6,354 bases of DNA from JBJXHC01 sp046160825 (GCA_046160825.1 JBJXHC010000054.1:1-6354), one strand, 5' to 3'; numbered from the stretch's first letter, positions 1-5,509 are shown. Program-made: numbers and translations. The notes: generated by a model from the sequence alone, not told the origin.

Positions 1-996
1 AATGATGGCATCAGCCATCTCGATCGTTCCGGTGGTACTGTTGGGATTGAGATCGCGGGTGACATGCTTCCCCTCCTTTACCACCGCGGCGACTGCCAAC
101 TCGATACGTCGGGCAGCATCCTTTTCATTGAGGTAGTCGAGCATCATTGCGGCAGCGAGGATAAGCGCGCTTGGGTTGGCGATGTTCTTTCCGGCAATAT
201 CAGGCGCACTCCCATGAACCGCTTCGAAAATCGCCGTGTTGTATCCGATGTTTGCTCCCGGTGCAAGTCCCAATCCGCCGACCAAACCTGATGCAAGGTC
301 GGAAAGAATATCACCAAAGAGATTTGTCGTGACAATCACGTCAAACTGATGTGGATTGACAACCATTTGCATCGCCATGTTATCAACGATCCGATCATCG
401 GTTTTGATATCAGGAAACTGCGCCCCCACTTCACGCGAGACTTCAAGAAACAAACCGCCGGTGTATTTCAAAATGTTCGCCTTGTGAACCGTGGTCACCT
501 TCTTGCGACCATGCTTTCTTGCGTATTCATACGCGTATCGAACAATGCGTTCCGACCCCGACCGGGTAACAATCCCAATGGTCTCCGCTGCACTACGGGA
601 GGGATCGATGTAGTGCTCGATGCCAGCGTAGAATTCCTCGGTGTTCTCCCGGACGATGACCAGGTCGATGTCCTTGTAGCGCGAGTTCACGCCTTCGAAC
701 GAACGTGCGGGCCGGAGATTGACGTAAAGATCGAATTCCTTCCTGAGAGCAACGTTGACGCTGCGAAAACCGGAGCCTACCGGCGTTGTCAGCGGACCCT
801 TGAGCGCTACACGTGTGGATTGAATTGATTCAATGACATGTTTGGGTAACGGGTCTTTGTATTTGTCAATCGCAGCCAAGCCAGCTTCAACACCATGCCA
901 TTCCACTTGTACTCCGGTGGCTTCAATAACCCGGACCGTGGCTTCAGCAATGCTCGGCCCGATCCCGTCACCCGGGATCAATGTTACTTTATGCAT
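1..996 (-). CDS. icd: NAD-dependent isocitrate dehydrogenase (3' end cut by window edge)
   Basis: Oxidative decarboxylation of isocitrate to 2-oxoglutarate in the TCA cycle, in the cytoplasm. My translation from the ATG at 996 gives 332 residues with no stop before the left edge. The family is about 330-340 residues, so only a few C-terminal residues are missing. The N-terminus has the IPGDGIGP signature (7-14). The substrate loop has S79 and N81 with R85, R95 and R116, the serine/asparagine pair typical of isocitrate rather than isopropylmalate dehydrogenase. K172 is the likely catalytic lysine; D205, D229 and D233 are the likely metal ligands. The cofactor loop HGSAPDIAGK (261-270) has Asp-Ile where NADP enzymes have Lys-Tyr, so NAD is predicted. 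The start is preceded by AGGA. It lies 118 bases downstream of the co-oriented pilin-like gene and may share its transcript; I see no convincing promoter of its own. Homoisocitrate or isopropylmalate dehydrogenase is less likely. Confidence 0.93.
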   Translation of the reverse strand, partial: MHKVTLIPGDGIGPSIAEATVRVIEATGVQVEWHGVEAGLAAIDKYKDPLPKHVIESIQSTRVALKGPLTTPVGSGFRSVNVALRKEFDLYVNLRPARSFEGVNSRYKDIDLVIVRENTEEFYAGIEHYIDPSRSAAETIGIVTRSGSERIVRYAYEYARKHGRKKVTTVHKANILKYTGGLFLEVSREVGAQFPDIKTDDRIVDNMAMQMVVNPHQFDVIVTTNLFGDILSDLASGLVGGLGLAPGANIGYNTAIFEAVHGSAPDIAGKNIANPSALILAAAMMLDYLNEKDAARRIELAVAAVVKEGKHVTRDLNPNSTTGTIEMADAII

Positions 997-1114
997 TGTA
1001 CTTCCTGAGTTCGTCTGTGAGAAACTATTACGCGAGGCGAATGAAGGTATGGAATTCAGAATGGAGATTCAACAAGAGGAAAAGGGGGATTCACAACTTT
1101 GCACAAATGCATCA

Positions 1115-1525
1115 CTAGTTCAGGATCTTCACTGCAGTGCTCTCCGGCCACACCGTCATCACCACGCGCACAGGATAGCGCTCGTCCTGACCACGCTCTA
1201 TACCGATTGCCATCAGCTCAACCGACTTGACGTTGCCGGACGTGCGAATGAAAATGTCTCCGTACGACGTTGAATGTGAGAGCGTGAGTTTTTTAATGCC
1301 CTCAATGTTCGCGCTGAGACCGAGAAACGTTTCTTCTCCCCCTCCAGCATTGAATGGTCTTCGGTAATATGCCTGGGCCTCGAATGCAACGCTCTGAAGT
1401 TGATGCATGAGCACTTCCCTGTTATCCGGCGCAAGCTCATCCTGAAGAGTAATTACTCCAACTGAAGTGATCACTCCGATGATACAGATACCGAGCAACA
1501 GGAACAAAATCTGCTGGTGTCCCAC
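1115..1525 (-). CDS. Small one-pass membrane protein, pilin-like N-terminus, function unknown
   Basis: 136 residues starting with GTG at 1525, supported by AGAAGGA seven bases upstream. The chain opens with MGHQQ, then a hydrophobic helix (about 5-26), and continues as a soluble domain containing NREVL-HQLQ-AFEAQAYYRRP (about 35-57) and a glycine patch GGGEE (61-65). This layout resembles type IV pilin-like or pseudopilin proteins with a short cytoplasmic lead, a single helix and a periplasmic domain. There is no canonical prepilin cleavage site (G/A before F-T-L-x-E). I recall similar MGxQQ proteins as conserved hypotheticals in Ignavibacteria and relatives, which is the basis for calling it real. 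It follows a good promoter-like sequence at 1596-1624 and precedes isocitrate dehydrogenase on the same strand. No function can be assigned. Confidence 0.8.
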   Translation of the reverse strand: MGHQQILFLLLGICIIGVITSVGVITLQDELAPDNREVLMHQLQSVAFEAQAYYRRPFNAGGGEETFLGLSANIEGIKKLTLSHSTSYGDIFIRTSGNVKSVELMAIGIERGQDERYPVRVVMTVWPESTAVKILN

Positions 1526-1595
1526 GGTGTTGTCCTTCTAGCGTGTTTTTATTATTGAATGAAACTTGGGGAGGAAGGGTGAAAAACTTGTATAT

Positions 1596-1624
1596 AATAT
1601 GCGACAAGACAACGCCATTGTCAA
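1596..1624 (-). promoter_or_regulatory. Probable sigma70-type promoter for the pilin-like gene
   Basis: On the minus strand a perfect TTGACA (1619-1624) is followed after 17 bases by CATATT (1596-1601), or after 19 bases by TATTAT (1594-1599), in an A/T-rich stretch. It lies about 70 bases upstream of the GTG start. The -35 box overlaps a 5-bp inverted repeat, GACAA/TTGTC with a 5-base loop (1608-1622), which could be coincidental or a small operator. Confidence 0.55.
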
Positions 1625-1829
1625 GCATACCCATGTCGATTCATGTCTTGTGCATCACATGGTACCAGAGAATGAAAAGTGAGTAGAATGAACCAGCTCC
1701 TCTCCGAGTCTGCTTAGGAGAGATAAGAACTGGGGAATTGGTAGGATTTTTCAACATGTCACATACTGGCGTCACCTGTTTGTGTATATCAGTGGGAAAG
1801 AAAATCTCCCAGTCCAGTGAGTTGGGACA

Positions 1830-1858
1830 TTGACTCATCCCATCCAGAACCATATCTT
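1830..1858 (+). promoter_or_regulatory. Probable sigma70-type promoter for the SEC-C gene
   Basis: TTGACT (1830-1835), a 17-base spacer, then TATCTT (1853-1858). The expected start site is near 1865, leaving a leader of about 20 bases with GAGGA ahead of the ATG at 1885. Two short inverted repeats, TGAGT/ACTCA and TGGGA/TCCCA, interlock across the -35 box between 1818 and 1842. Confidence 0.6.
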
Positions 1859-1884
1859 GCAGGGACTTAATTTGAGGAACCCAA

Positions 1885-2316
1885 ATGAAACAGGATCGAA
1901 ACGACCTCTGCCATTGTGGTAGTGGGAAAAAGCATAAGAACTGTCATGGAAGGAAAAGAGCAGGCGGTTCGAATTCAATTCAATGGGTGTACTTGCTCCT
2001 TGGCGCCATTGTGGTAGCGGCGGGAATTGCTGTTTTCAACCCGGCCGCAGAGCCGGTCCCGGCACCACAACAGCGCACTCTTCCCAATCAAGCTGGTGGA
2101 ATGTCTCTCCCACCCGGCCCAGCTCCGCCCGGTAAAGTGTGGTCGTCAGAACACGGTCATTGGCACGACGCGCCTGACGCCGCAAATGCTCAAACCCAGA
2201 CAACAGGTTTAACACCACAACCACCGGGTGAAGCACCTGCCGGCAAGGTATGGTCTCCGGAACATGGTCATTGGCATGACAGTGCAGAATCAGGGAAACA
2301 GATAATCGTTCCTTGA
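1885..2316 (+). CDS. SEC-C zinc-motif membrane protein with two GKVWS-EHGHWHD repeats
   Basis: 143 residues, ATG at 1885 with GAGGA just upstream. The N-terminus carries a complete SEC-C motif: C9, C11, then GSGKK, then C20 and H21. This zinc-binding knuckle is known from the SecA C-terminus and many small proteins. A basic patch (22-26) precedes one hydrophobic helix (about 32-51), so the SEC-C knuckle should be cytoplasmic and the rest outside the membrane (inference from the positive-inside rule). The outer part is proline-rich and holds two similar 20-residue units at 76-95 and 113-132, each with the core GKVWS-EHGHWHD. Three histidines and an aspartate per unit suggest metal binding. No enzyme domain is present. 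It stands alone, with its own promoter, pointing toward the comM remnant. It is not a SecA fragment, since the motif is at the N-terminus before a helix. Function unknown. Confidence 0.88.
   Translation: MKQDRNDLCHCGSGKKHKNCHGRKRAGGSNSIQWVYLLLGAIVVAAGIAVFNPAAEPVPAPQQRTLPNQAGGMSLPPGPAPPGKVWSSEHGHWHDAPDAANAQTQTTGLTPQPPGEAPAGKVWSPEHGHWHDSAESGKQIIVP
2110..2280 (+). repeat. Two in-frame copies of a 60-base coding repeat
   Basis: Copies at 2110-2169 and 2221-2280 encode PPGPAPPGKVWSSEHGHWHD and PPGEAPAGKVWSPEHGHWHD, separated by 17 residues of Ala/Gln/Thr-rich linker. At protein level 17 of 20 positions match. At DNA level the copies differ at several synonymous sites, so this is an old duplication under protein-level selection and not a recent slippage product. 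Confidence 0.85.
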
Positions 2317-2319
2317 ATT

Positions 2320-2351
2320 CAATTAGCAATCATCAACGAGCAATTGGCAAT
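2320..2351. repeat. Short A/T-rich direct repeat in a convergent intergenic gap
   Basis: CAATTAGCAAT (2320-2330) and CAATTGGCAAT (2341-2351) match at 10 of 11 bases with a 21-base period. They lie directly after the SEC-C stop codon in the 83-base gap before the comM remnant. A short T-run follows the second copy, but there is no proper stem, so it is not called a terminator. Confidence 0.45.
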
Positions 2352-2399
2352 TTTTGGAACTGCGGGAAAAAACGGGCAGCGAAACTGTAAGAGTTGGCT

Positions 2400-2761
2400 T
2401 TACGCGAGAAGAGACCTATCAAGGCTCCGGTACTGTATCGCCTCACTGATATGTTCAGGGCGAACGTCAGGTGTTCCCGCAAGATCGGCAATTGTCCTGC
2501 TTACTTTGAGAATGCGATCGTATGCCCGCGCAGAAAGTCCGAGCTTGGTGATTGCCATCTTCAATAACTCCTCTCCTGTTGCGTCGATGGCACAAAACTC
2601 CCGAATCTCCTTGGGTTGCATGTCCGCATTAGCGAACAACGCCTTCTGCCCGTGAAATCGCTTTGCTTGAATCTCCCGCGCACCGATTACCCTGCCCGTA
2701 TTGAAGCAGAGGACTCCTTGCTTGCCAGCTCTTTATTCTTCACGGCAGGAACTTCGATATG
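2400..2761 (-). pseudogene. comM: comM/yifB (Mg-chelatase-like AAA+ ATPase), 3' remnant with frameshift
   Basis: ComM/YifB is a roughly 500-residue hexameric AAA+ helicase that promotes branch migration during natural transformation; only its C-terminal portion is here. On the minus strand, from 2761 the frame reads HIEVPAV, then KNKELASKESSASIRA (residues just after the family's GPLLDRID segment), and hits TAA at 2687-2689. Shifting by one base near 2693 restores the family sequence: RVIGAREIQAKRFHG, then FANADM, LGLSARAYDRILKV, SRTIADLAG and the EAIQYRSLDR ending (stop at 2400). One base is therefore missing relative to the expected codons for A-R-V. The N-terminal domain, Walker motifs and sensor regions are absent upstream, where the sequence abruptly becomes a different gene. 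The stretch 2400-2639 could be read as a short frame from a TTG, but it is only the C-terminal domain. A sequencing or assembly error could explain the frameshift; it does not by itself explain the missing 5' part. Confidence 0.82.
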
Positions 2762-2850
2762 CTGTGGTATTCCAAGAGAAGTCCGACAGGCGCGTTCCGG
2801 TATCTTGGGACAATATCTTCAGGTTGTGATACGGTGGTCAATCTGTTCAT
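2740..2850 (-). pseudogene. Truncated third gene of the bicarbonate operon, beta-carbonic-anhydrase-like N-terminus
   Basis: The ATG at 2850 is preceded by GGAGGAG (2857-2863) with a 6-base spacer, the strongest ribosome binding site in the window, 41 bases after the sbtB stop. The frame encodes 36 residues and ends at TGA 2740-2742. Its first 29 or so residues include SQPEDIVPRYRNAPVG and LLLEYH. From memory these resemble the N-terminus of a bacterial beta-carbonic-anhydrase group that begins with a 'PxDIxxRYxxTPIGxLLEYHN' type segment; I could not run a comparison. The last residues (SISKFLP) come from reading comM DNA in the wrong frame, and none of the zinc-binding Cys/His residues of a carbonic anhydrase is present. 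A carbonic anhydrase would fit the neighbours, a bicarbonate transporter and its regulator. The gene is certainly cut short; the family identity is moderately supported. Confidence 0.55.
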
Positions 2851-2856
2851 AAGTAA

Positions 2857-2863
2857 CTCCTCC
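2857..2863 (-). promoter_or_regulatory. Strong Shine-Dalgarno of the truncated third operon gene
   Basis: GGAGGAG on the minus strand, six bases before the ATG at 2850. It fixes the start of the truncated gene and shows that a genuine gene began here, although the DNA downstream is now comM sequence. Confidence 0.75.
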
Positions 2864-2891
2864 AATAATTGCTTCACACTTCAGCGTCTCG

Positions 2892-3176
2892 TCATTCATA
2901 AAGTGTCACATTTGAAACAATCAAGACGCCGGAGTAATTGGCAAGGAGAGGTTGGATTCTCTCCATAACACGTTGGATAACATCTGGCTCATCGACCGTA
3001 ACGATTAACACGTTGTTGAGGATGTCGGAGAGATCGCCGCCGCTGCGTATGCCGCCTTTACTGCCGCGACCCATGATGTTCGGCAGGATGGAGTAACCCC
3101 TGACATTGCATCCGTCAAGAATGCGCAGCACACGTTTCAACTCGACCGCTTCAATAATGATTTCAAGTTTTTGCAT
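2892..3176 (-). CDS. sbtB: PII-like regulator of the bicarbonate transporter (SbtB type)
   Basis: 94 residues with the ferredoxin-like PII fold pattern: strand LEIIIEA (4-10), helix around LKRVLRILDG (13-22), strand YSILPN (28-33), a glycine/arginine-rich T-loop GRGSKGGIRSGGD (36-48), strand NNVLIVTVDE (54-63), helix VIQRVMERI (67-75) and the closing strand GVLIVSNV (83-90). In cyanobacteria SbtB binds adenine nucleotides (cAMP, AMP, ADP, ATP) and controls SbtA at the membrane, forming trimers; the same role is inferred here from adjacency. The start lies 4 bases after the sbtA stop with a GGTGAG sequence inside the end of sbtA, so translation is probably coupled. The protein ends at TLYE and lacks the C-terminal CGPxGC redox loop of the cyanobacterial protein. 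A canonical GlnB/GlnK is excluded by length and by the absence of the uridylylation Tyr motif. Confidence 0.85.
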   Translation of the reverse strand: MQKLEIIIEAVELKRVLRILDGCNVRGYSILPNIMGRGSKGGIRSGGDLSDILNNVLIVTVDEPDVIQRVMERIQPLLANYSGVLIVSNVTLYE

Positions 3177-3180
3177 TGTC

Positions 3181-4176
3181 TCACCGTAATAAGTTTACAC
3201 ACCATTCTGAAAGGGAATAATACAACGGAATTCCCACAAGAATATTGAGCGGGAAAGTGATTCCAAGCGACATCGTGATATAGTACGCGGGGTTCGCCGT
3301 CGGGAGCGCCATGCGAATGGCAGCGGGAGCAGCGATGTAGGAAGCGCTCGCTGCCAGAACCACCAGCAAGAGCGTGCTGCCGATGCTGAGCCCGATGAAC
3401 GCACCGGTGAAGGCGCTCAGAATCGCGCTCATCGTCGGGATGAGAACGGCAAAGGTTGCAAGGCGAAATCCTACTTTCTTGAAATCACCGATACGTTTGC
3501 CGGTCATGATTCCCATCTCCAGAAGAAAGAAACAAAGAACGCCATAAAATGGACTCACGAAAAACGGCGTAGTCAGTTCGGCGCCACGGTGGCCCGTCGC
3601 GTAGCCGACCAGAAGACTTCCGAAGAGCAGAAAGATGCTCGGGTTCACCAGCGTTTCTTTCGCAATCTCACTCAGTACCTGTTTTCCTTCCCCACTTTTT
3701 TTGTGTAAACTCCATCGGACCAGCAAAAGGGACATGAAGATTCCGGGCGATTCCATCAGAGCCATCAATCCGACCATGAATCCATCGAAGGGAACACTTG
3801 CCCGTTCAAGAAACGTGGCTGCGGTGACGAACGTGACCACGCTGCAGGAGCCGTAGTGAGCAGCGATAGCCCCTGCGTTTGCAGAGTCGAGCCGTCCCAG
3901 CTTGCGCAGCAATCCGAACGCAACAATCGGTATGACCAATCCGAGCGCGAGTGTTGCGCCAACTGCCGATACAGTCGCTGCCGTGATACCCGTGACGGAA
4001 AGTTCGGCTCCTCCTTTGAATCCGATCGCTATCATGAGGTAAATCGAGAGCGCCTTCGTTATGGATTCCGGTATTAGGAGATTTGATTTCACGAACGCCC
4101 CGATGATGCCGAGGACAAAAAACAGTATCATCGGTGAAGTCAGGTTCGTCGCGGCATTCACTAAGAGCTCTGCCAA
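3181..4176 (-). CDS. sbtA: Sodium-dependent bicarbonate transporter, SbtA family
   Basis: 331 residues, very hydrophobic, with about ten membrane helices arranged as two repeated halves, as known for SbtA (Sbt_1, formerly DUF897). Family-like segments are LIPESI (34-39), IGFKGGAELS (51-60), HYGSCSVVTFVTA (107-119), the LMALMESPG helix (137-145), and in the second half LLEMGIMTGKR (218-228) and SASYIAAPAAIRMALP (277-292). The small-residue segments 107-119 and 277-292 occupy the place of the paired substrate/Na+ site of SbtA. Cyanobacterial SbtA imports bicarbonate with Na+; substrate is inferred for this homologue. The start is TTG at 4176, with AAAGGA eight bases upstream; no ATG lies nearby in frame before M16. 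It is first in a leftward operon with sbtB and the truncated third gene. Slightly shorter than cyanobacterial members (about 370), mainly in the central loop. Confidence 0.88.
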   Translation of the reverse strand: MAELLVNAATNLTSPMILFFVLGIIGAFVKSNLLIPESITKALSIYLMIAIGFKGGAELSVTGITAATVSAVGATLALGLVIPIVAFGLLRKLGRLDSANAGAIAAHYGSCSVVTFVTAATFLERASVPFDGFMVGLMALMESPGIFMSLLLVRWSLHKKSGEGKQVLSEIAKETLVNPSIFLLFGSLLVGYATGHRGAELTTPFFVSPFYGVLCFFLLEMGIMTGKRIGDFKKVGFRLATFAVLIPTMSAILSAFTGAFIGLSIGSTLLLVVLAASASYIAAPAAIRMALPTANPAYYITMSLGITFPLNILVGIPLYYSLSEWCVNLLR

Positions 4177-4360
4177 TGTCTTTTTCCTTTGTTATGATCG
4201 CTTCTGTATCTTAAAGAAGTGGAAGTCAGACTCTTCTTCTCATAACCCTCGTGGTCCCTCTGCGTCTGGTGTGTGTGTTCAAAACATGGATTTCGTCCGT
4301 TGATGCTATCGTGAATAGTCTGTTCATTGGAAAATAATCTACCCTAAAGGGCAGTGGCAG
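4177..4360. other. Intergenic region between terC and sbtA
   Basis: 184 bases between co-oriented genes. Just after the terC stop the minus strand reads CCCTTTAGGG followed by an A/T-rich stretch ending in TTTT, a very weak terminator candidate. Bases 4231-4280 contain a quasi-repetitive CCCTCGTGGTCCCTC and GTGTGTGTG stretch resembling dispersed intergenic repeats I recall from draft bacterial genomes. No convincing -35/-10 pair for sbtA was found, although its own promoter would be expected here. Confidence 0.5.
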
Positions 4361-5434
4361 CTAACGTCTGGCGGCATTCTCTTCCGATGAACGGACCAGA
4401 AGTGATGCAACGATCCCGACGGCAAGTATCATTAGTACTGCACCAAGAAGGTAAAAATTGAAGTACTCGCCCAGCACTTCCTTCAACCATTTCGCCGTCA
4501 GCATTTTGACTCCCACCACAAGCAGTATCATCGCAAGTGCCGGTTTAAGGTATTTGAACTTCGTGAGCATGCCGGCAAGAGCAAAATAAAGTGACCTCAA
4601 GCCAAGTATTGCAAAGACATTGCTGGTGAATACGAGGAACGGGTCTGCGGTTATTGCAAAGATCGCGGGAATCGAGTCAACTGCAAAGATGAGGTCTGTT
4701 GTCTCAACCATGACGAGCGCCAATGCAAGAGGCGTGAGCATCAACGTGCCCGGTTTGATTCTAGAGACAGCTTCGTCGGGCTCTACAAGTGCACCCGGTA
4801 CTTCGCTCTCTTGAGAAGCCGGAGAACCGGCCCGCACAAGAAAATGTTCGCCGTGATAGTGGGACGTGACGGGGAAGAGTCTCCGCGTCACTTTGACAAC
4901 GATGTTCTTATTCGGGTCCGTGTTGTGTGTTTTCATGAAGAACATCTTGAGGGCAGTGACGATCAAAAACCCTCCGAACACATAGAGAAGCCAGTGGAAC
5001 TCAGCAATGAGAGCGGCTCCAACGGCAATCATGACAGCCCGCATAATTAAAGCTCCGAGTATCCCCCAAAACAAAACCCTGTGTTGATAGATTGCTGGAA
5101 CTGCAAAGAAACCAAACACCATTGCAATGACGAAGATGTTGTCAACGCTGAGTGACTTCTCGACGATATAGCCCGTGAGATATTTGATGGTTGCGGATTG
5201 ACCATCGTTGATTGTGCCATCCACGGCGTCAATCGAAGCACCGAGATCCAGCCAATGATTCTCGTAGCCGTAATACACGAAGACAGAAAATGCCAAGCCC
5301 AGGGCGATCCACAAGGCAGACATCAGGAGTGCCTCTTTCATCGCAACGACATGAGCTTTGCGGTGTAAGACGCCGAGGTCAAGGGCTAGTAATAGAAAAA
5401 TGAATGCCAAGAAACCAGTCCAAACAAGAATCAT
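4361..5434 (-). CDS. TerC/Alx family membrane protein, probable Mn2+ (metal ion) exporter
   Basis: 357 residues, about nine membrane helices, matching the Alx-type branch of the TerC family (usual length 320-360). Diagnostic acidic motifs are in membrane segments: LALDLGVLHRK (16-26), EKSLSVDNIFV (92-102) and VETTDLIFAVDSIPA (243-257), followed by SNVFAILGLRSLYF (271-284). The aspartates and glutamates D19, E92, D98, E244, D247 and D253 are the expected metal-coordinating residues. E. coli Alx and related proteins are linked to manganese export and tellurite/alkaline stress phenotypes; the Mn role here is inferred. A histidine-containing cytoplasmic loop SHYHGEHF (191-198) sits between the two halves. 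The ATG at 5434 has AGGA five bases upstream. It has its own promoter-like sequence and no yybP-ykoY manganese riboswitch in its short leader. The preceding channel gene ends 94 bases upstream. Confidence 0.92.
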   Translation of the reverse strand: MILVWTGFLAFIFLLLALDLGVLHRKAHVVAMKEALLMSALWIALGLAFSVFVYYGYENHWLDLGASIDAVDGTINDGQSATIKYLTGYIVEKSLSVDNIFVIAMVFGFFAVPAIYQHRVLFWGILGALIMRAVMIAVGAALIAEFHWLLYVFGGFLIVTALKMFFMKTHNTDPNKNIVVKVTRRLFPVTSHYHGEHFLVRAGSPASQESEVPGALVEPDEAVSRIKPGTLMLTPLALALVMVETTDLIFAVDSIPAIFAITADPFLVFTSNVFAILGLRSLYFALAGMLTKFKYLKPALAMILLVVGVKMLTAKWLKEVLGEYFNFYLLGAVLMILAVGIVASLLVRSSEENAARR

Positions 5435-5461
5435 AAATATCCTAAGATTATGAGCAAACCG

Positions 5462-5509
5462 ATTTTATTGAAGTGACTGCATTTTACGAAGTGCTTTTAT
5501 CTGGACCAA
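5462..5509 (-). promoter_or_regulatory. Probable terC promoter with overlapping direct repeat
   Basis: On the minus strand TTGGTC (5504-5509), a 17-base spacer and TAAAAT (5481-5486), placing transcription start near 5474 and leaving a leader of about 40 bases. The segment CACTTCGTAAAAT (5481-5493) recurs almost exactly as CACTTCAATAAAAT (5462-5475), a 19-base period that places a second TAAAAT downstream. This could be a second start site or a paired regulator site. Confidence 0.55.

Larger units (their letters stand above)
1526..1884. other. Divergent intergenic region, no gene found
   Basis: This 359-base stretch separates the leftward pilin-like gene from the rightward SEC-C gene. It contains one promoter-like sequence facing each way. 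It also holds a 6-bp perfect hairpin arm pair, CTCTCC (1700-1705) with GGAGAG (1717-1722) around an 11-base loop, without a T-run on either side. A 70-codon minus-strand frame at 1641-1853 has no ribosome binding site or recognisable protein character and is not called. The distance is long for two simple promoters, so an undetected small RNA or regulatory site is possible, but nothing specific is visible. Confidence 0.6.

Noticed and set aside
349..828. 159-codon plus-strand frame
   Set aside because: It is fully antisense to the well-conserved isocitrate dehydrogenase, whose motifs are unambiguous on the minus strand.
833..1273. 146-codon plus-strand frame
   Set aside because: It overlaps the start of isocitrate dehydrogenase and the C-terminus of the pilin-like gene antisense, has no ribosome binding site and no recognisable protein character.
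1641..1853. 70-codon minus-strand frame in the intergenic gap
   Set aside because: No Shine-Dalgarno, no domain-like pattern, and it runs antisense through the promoter of the SEC-C gene.
2036..2329. 97-codon minus-strand frame
   Set aside because: Antisense to the SEC-C gene, explained by the low stop frequency opposite its proline- and glycine-rich codons.
2353..2395. Terminator after the comM remnant
   Set aside because: CTGC/GCAG arms of four pairs around an A-rich loop are too weak, with no T-run directly after them on the relevant strand.
2616..2968. Two overlapping plus-strand frames over the comM/carbonic anhydrase junction
   Set aside because: They are antisense to clear homology on the minus strand and lack ribosome binding sites.
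4320..4360. Terminator after terC
   Set aside because: The CCCTTTAGGG stem has only three or four pairs with a minimal loop and the following T-run is short and offset.
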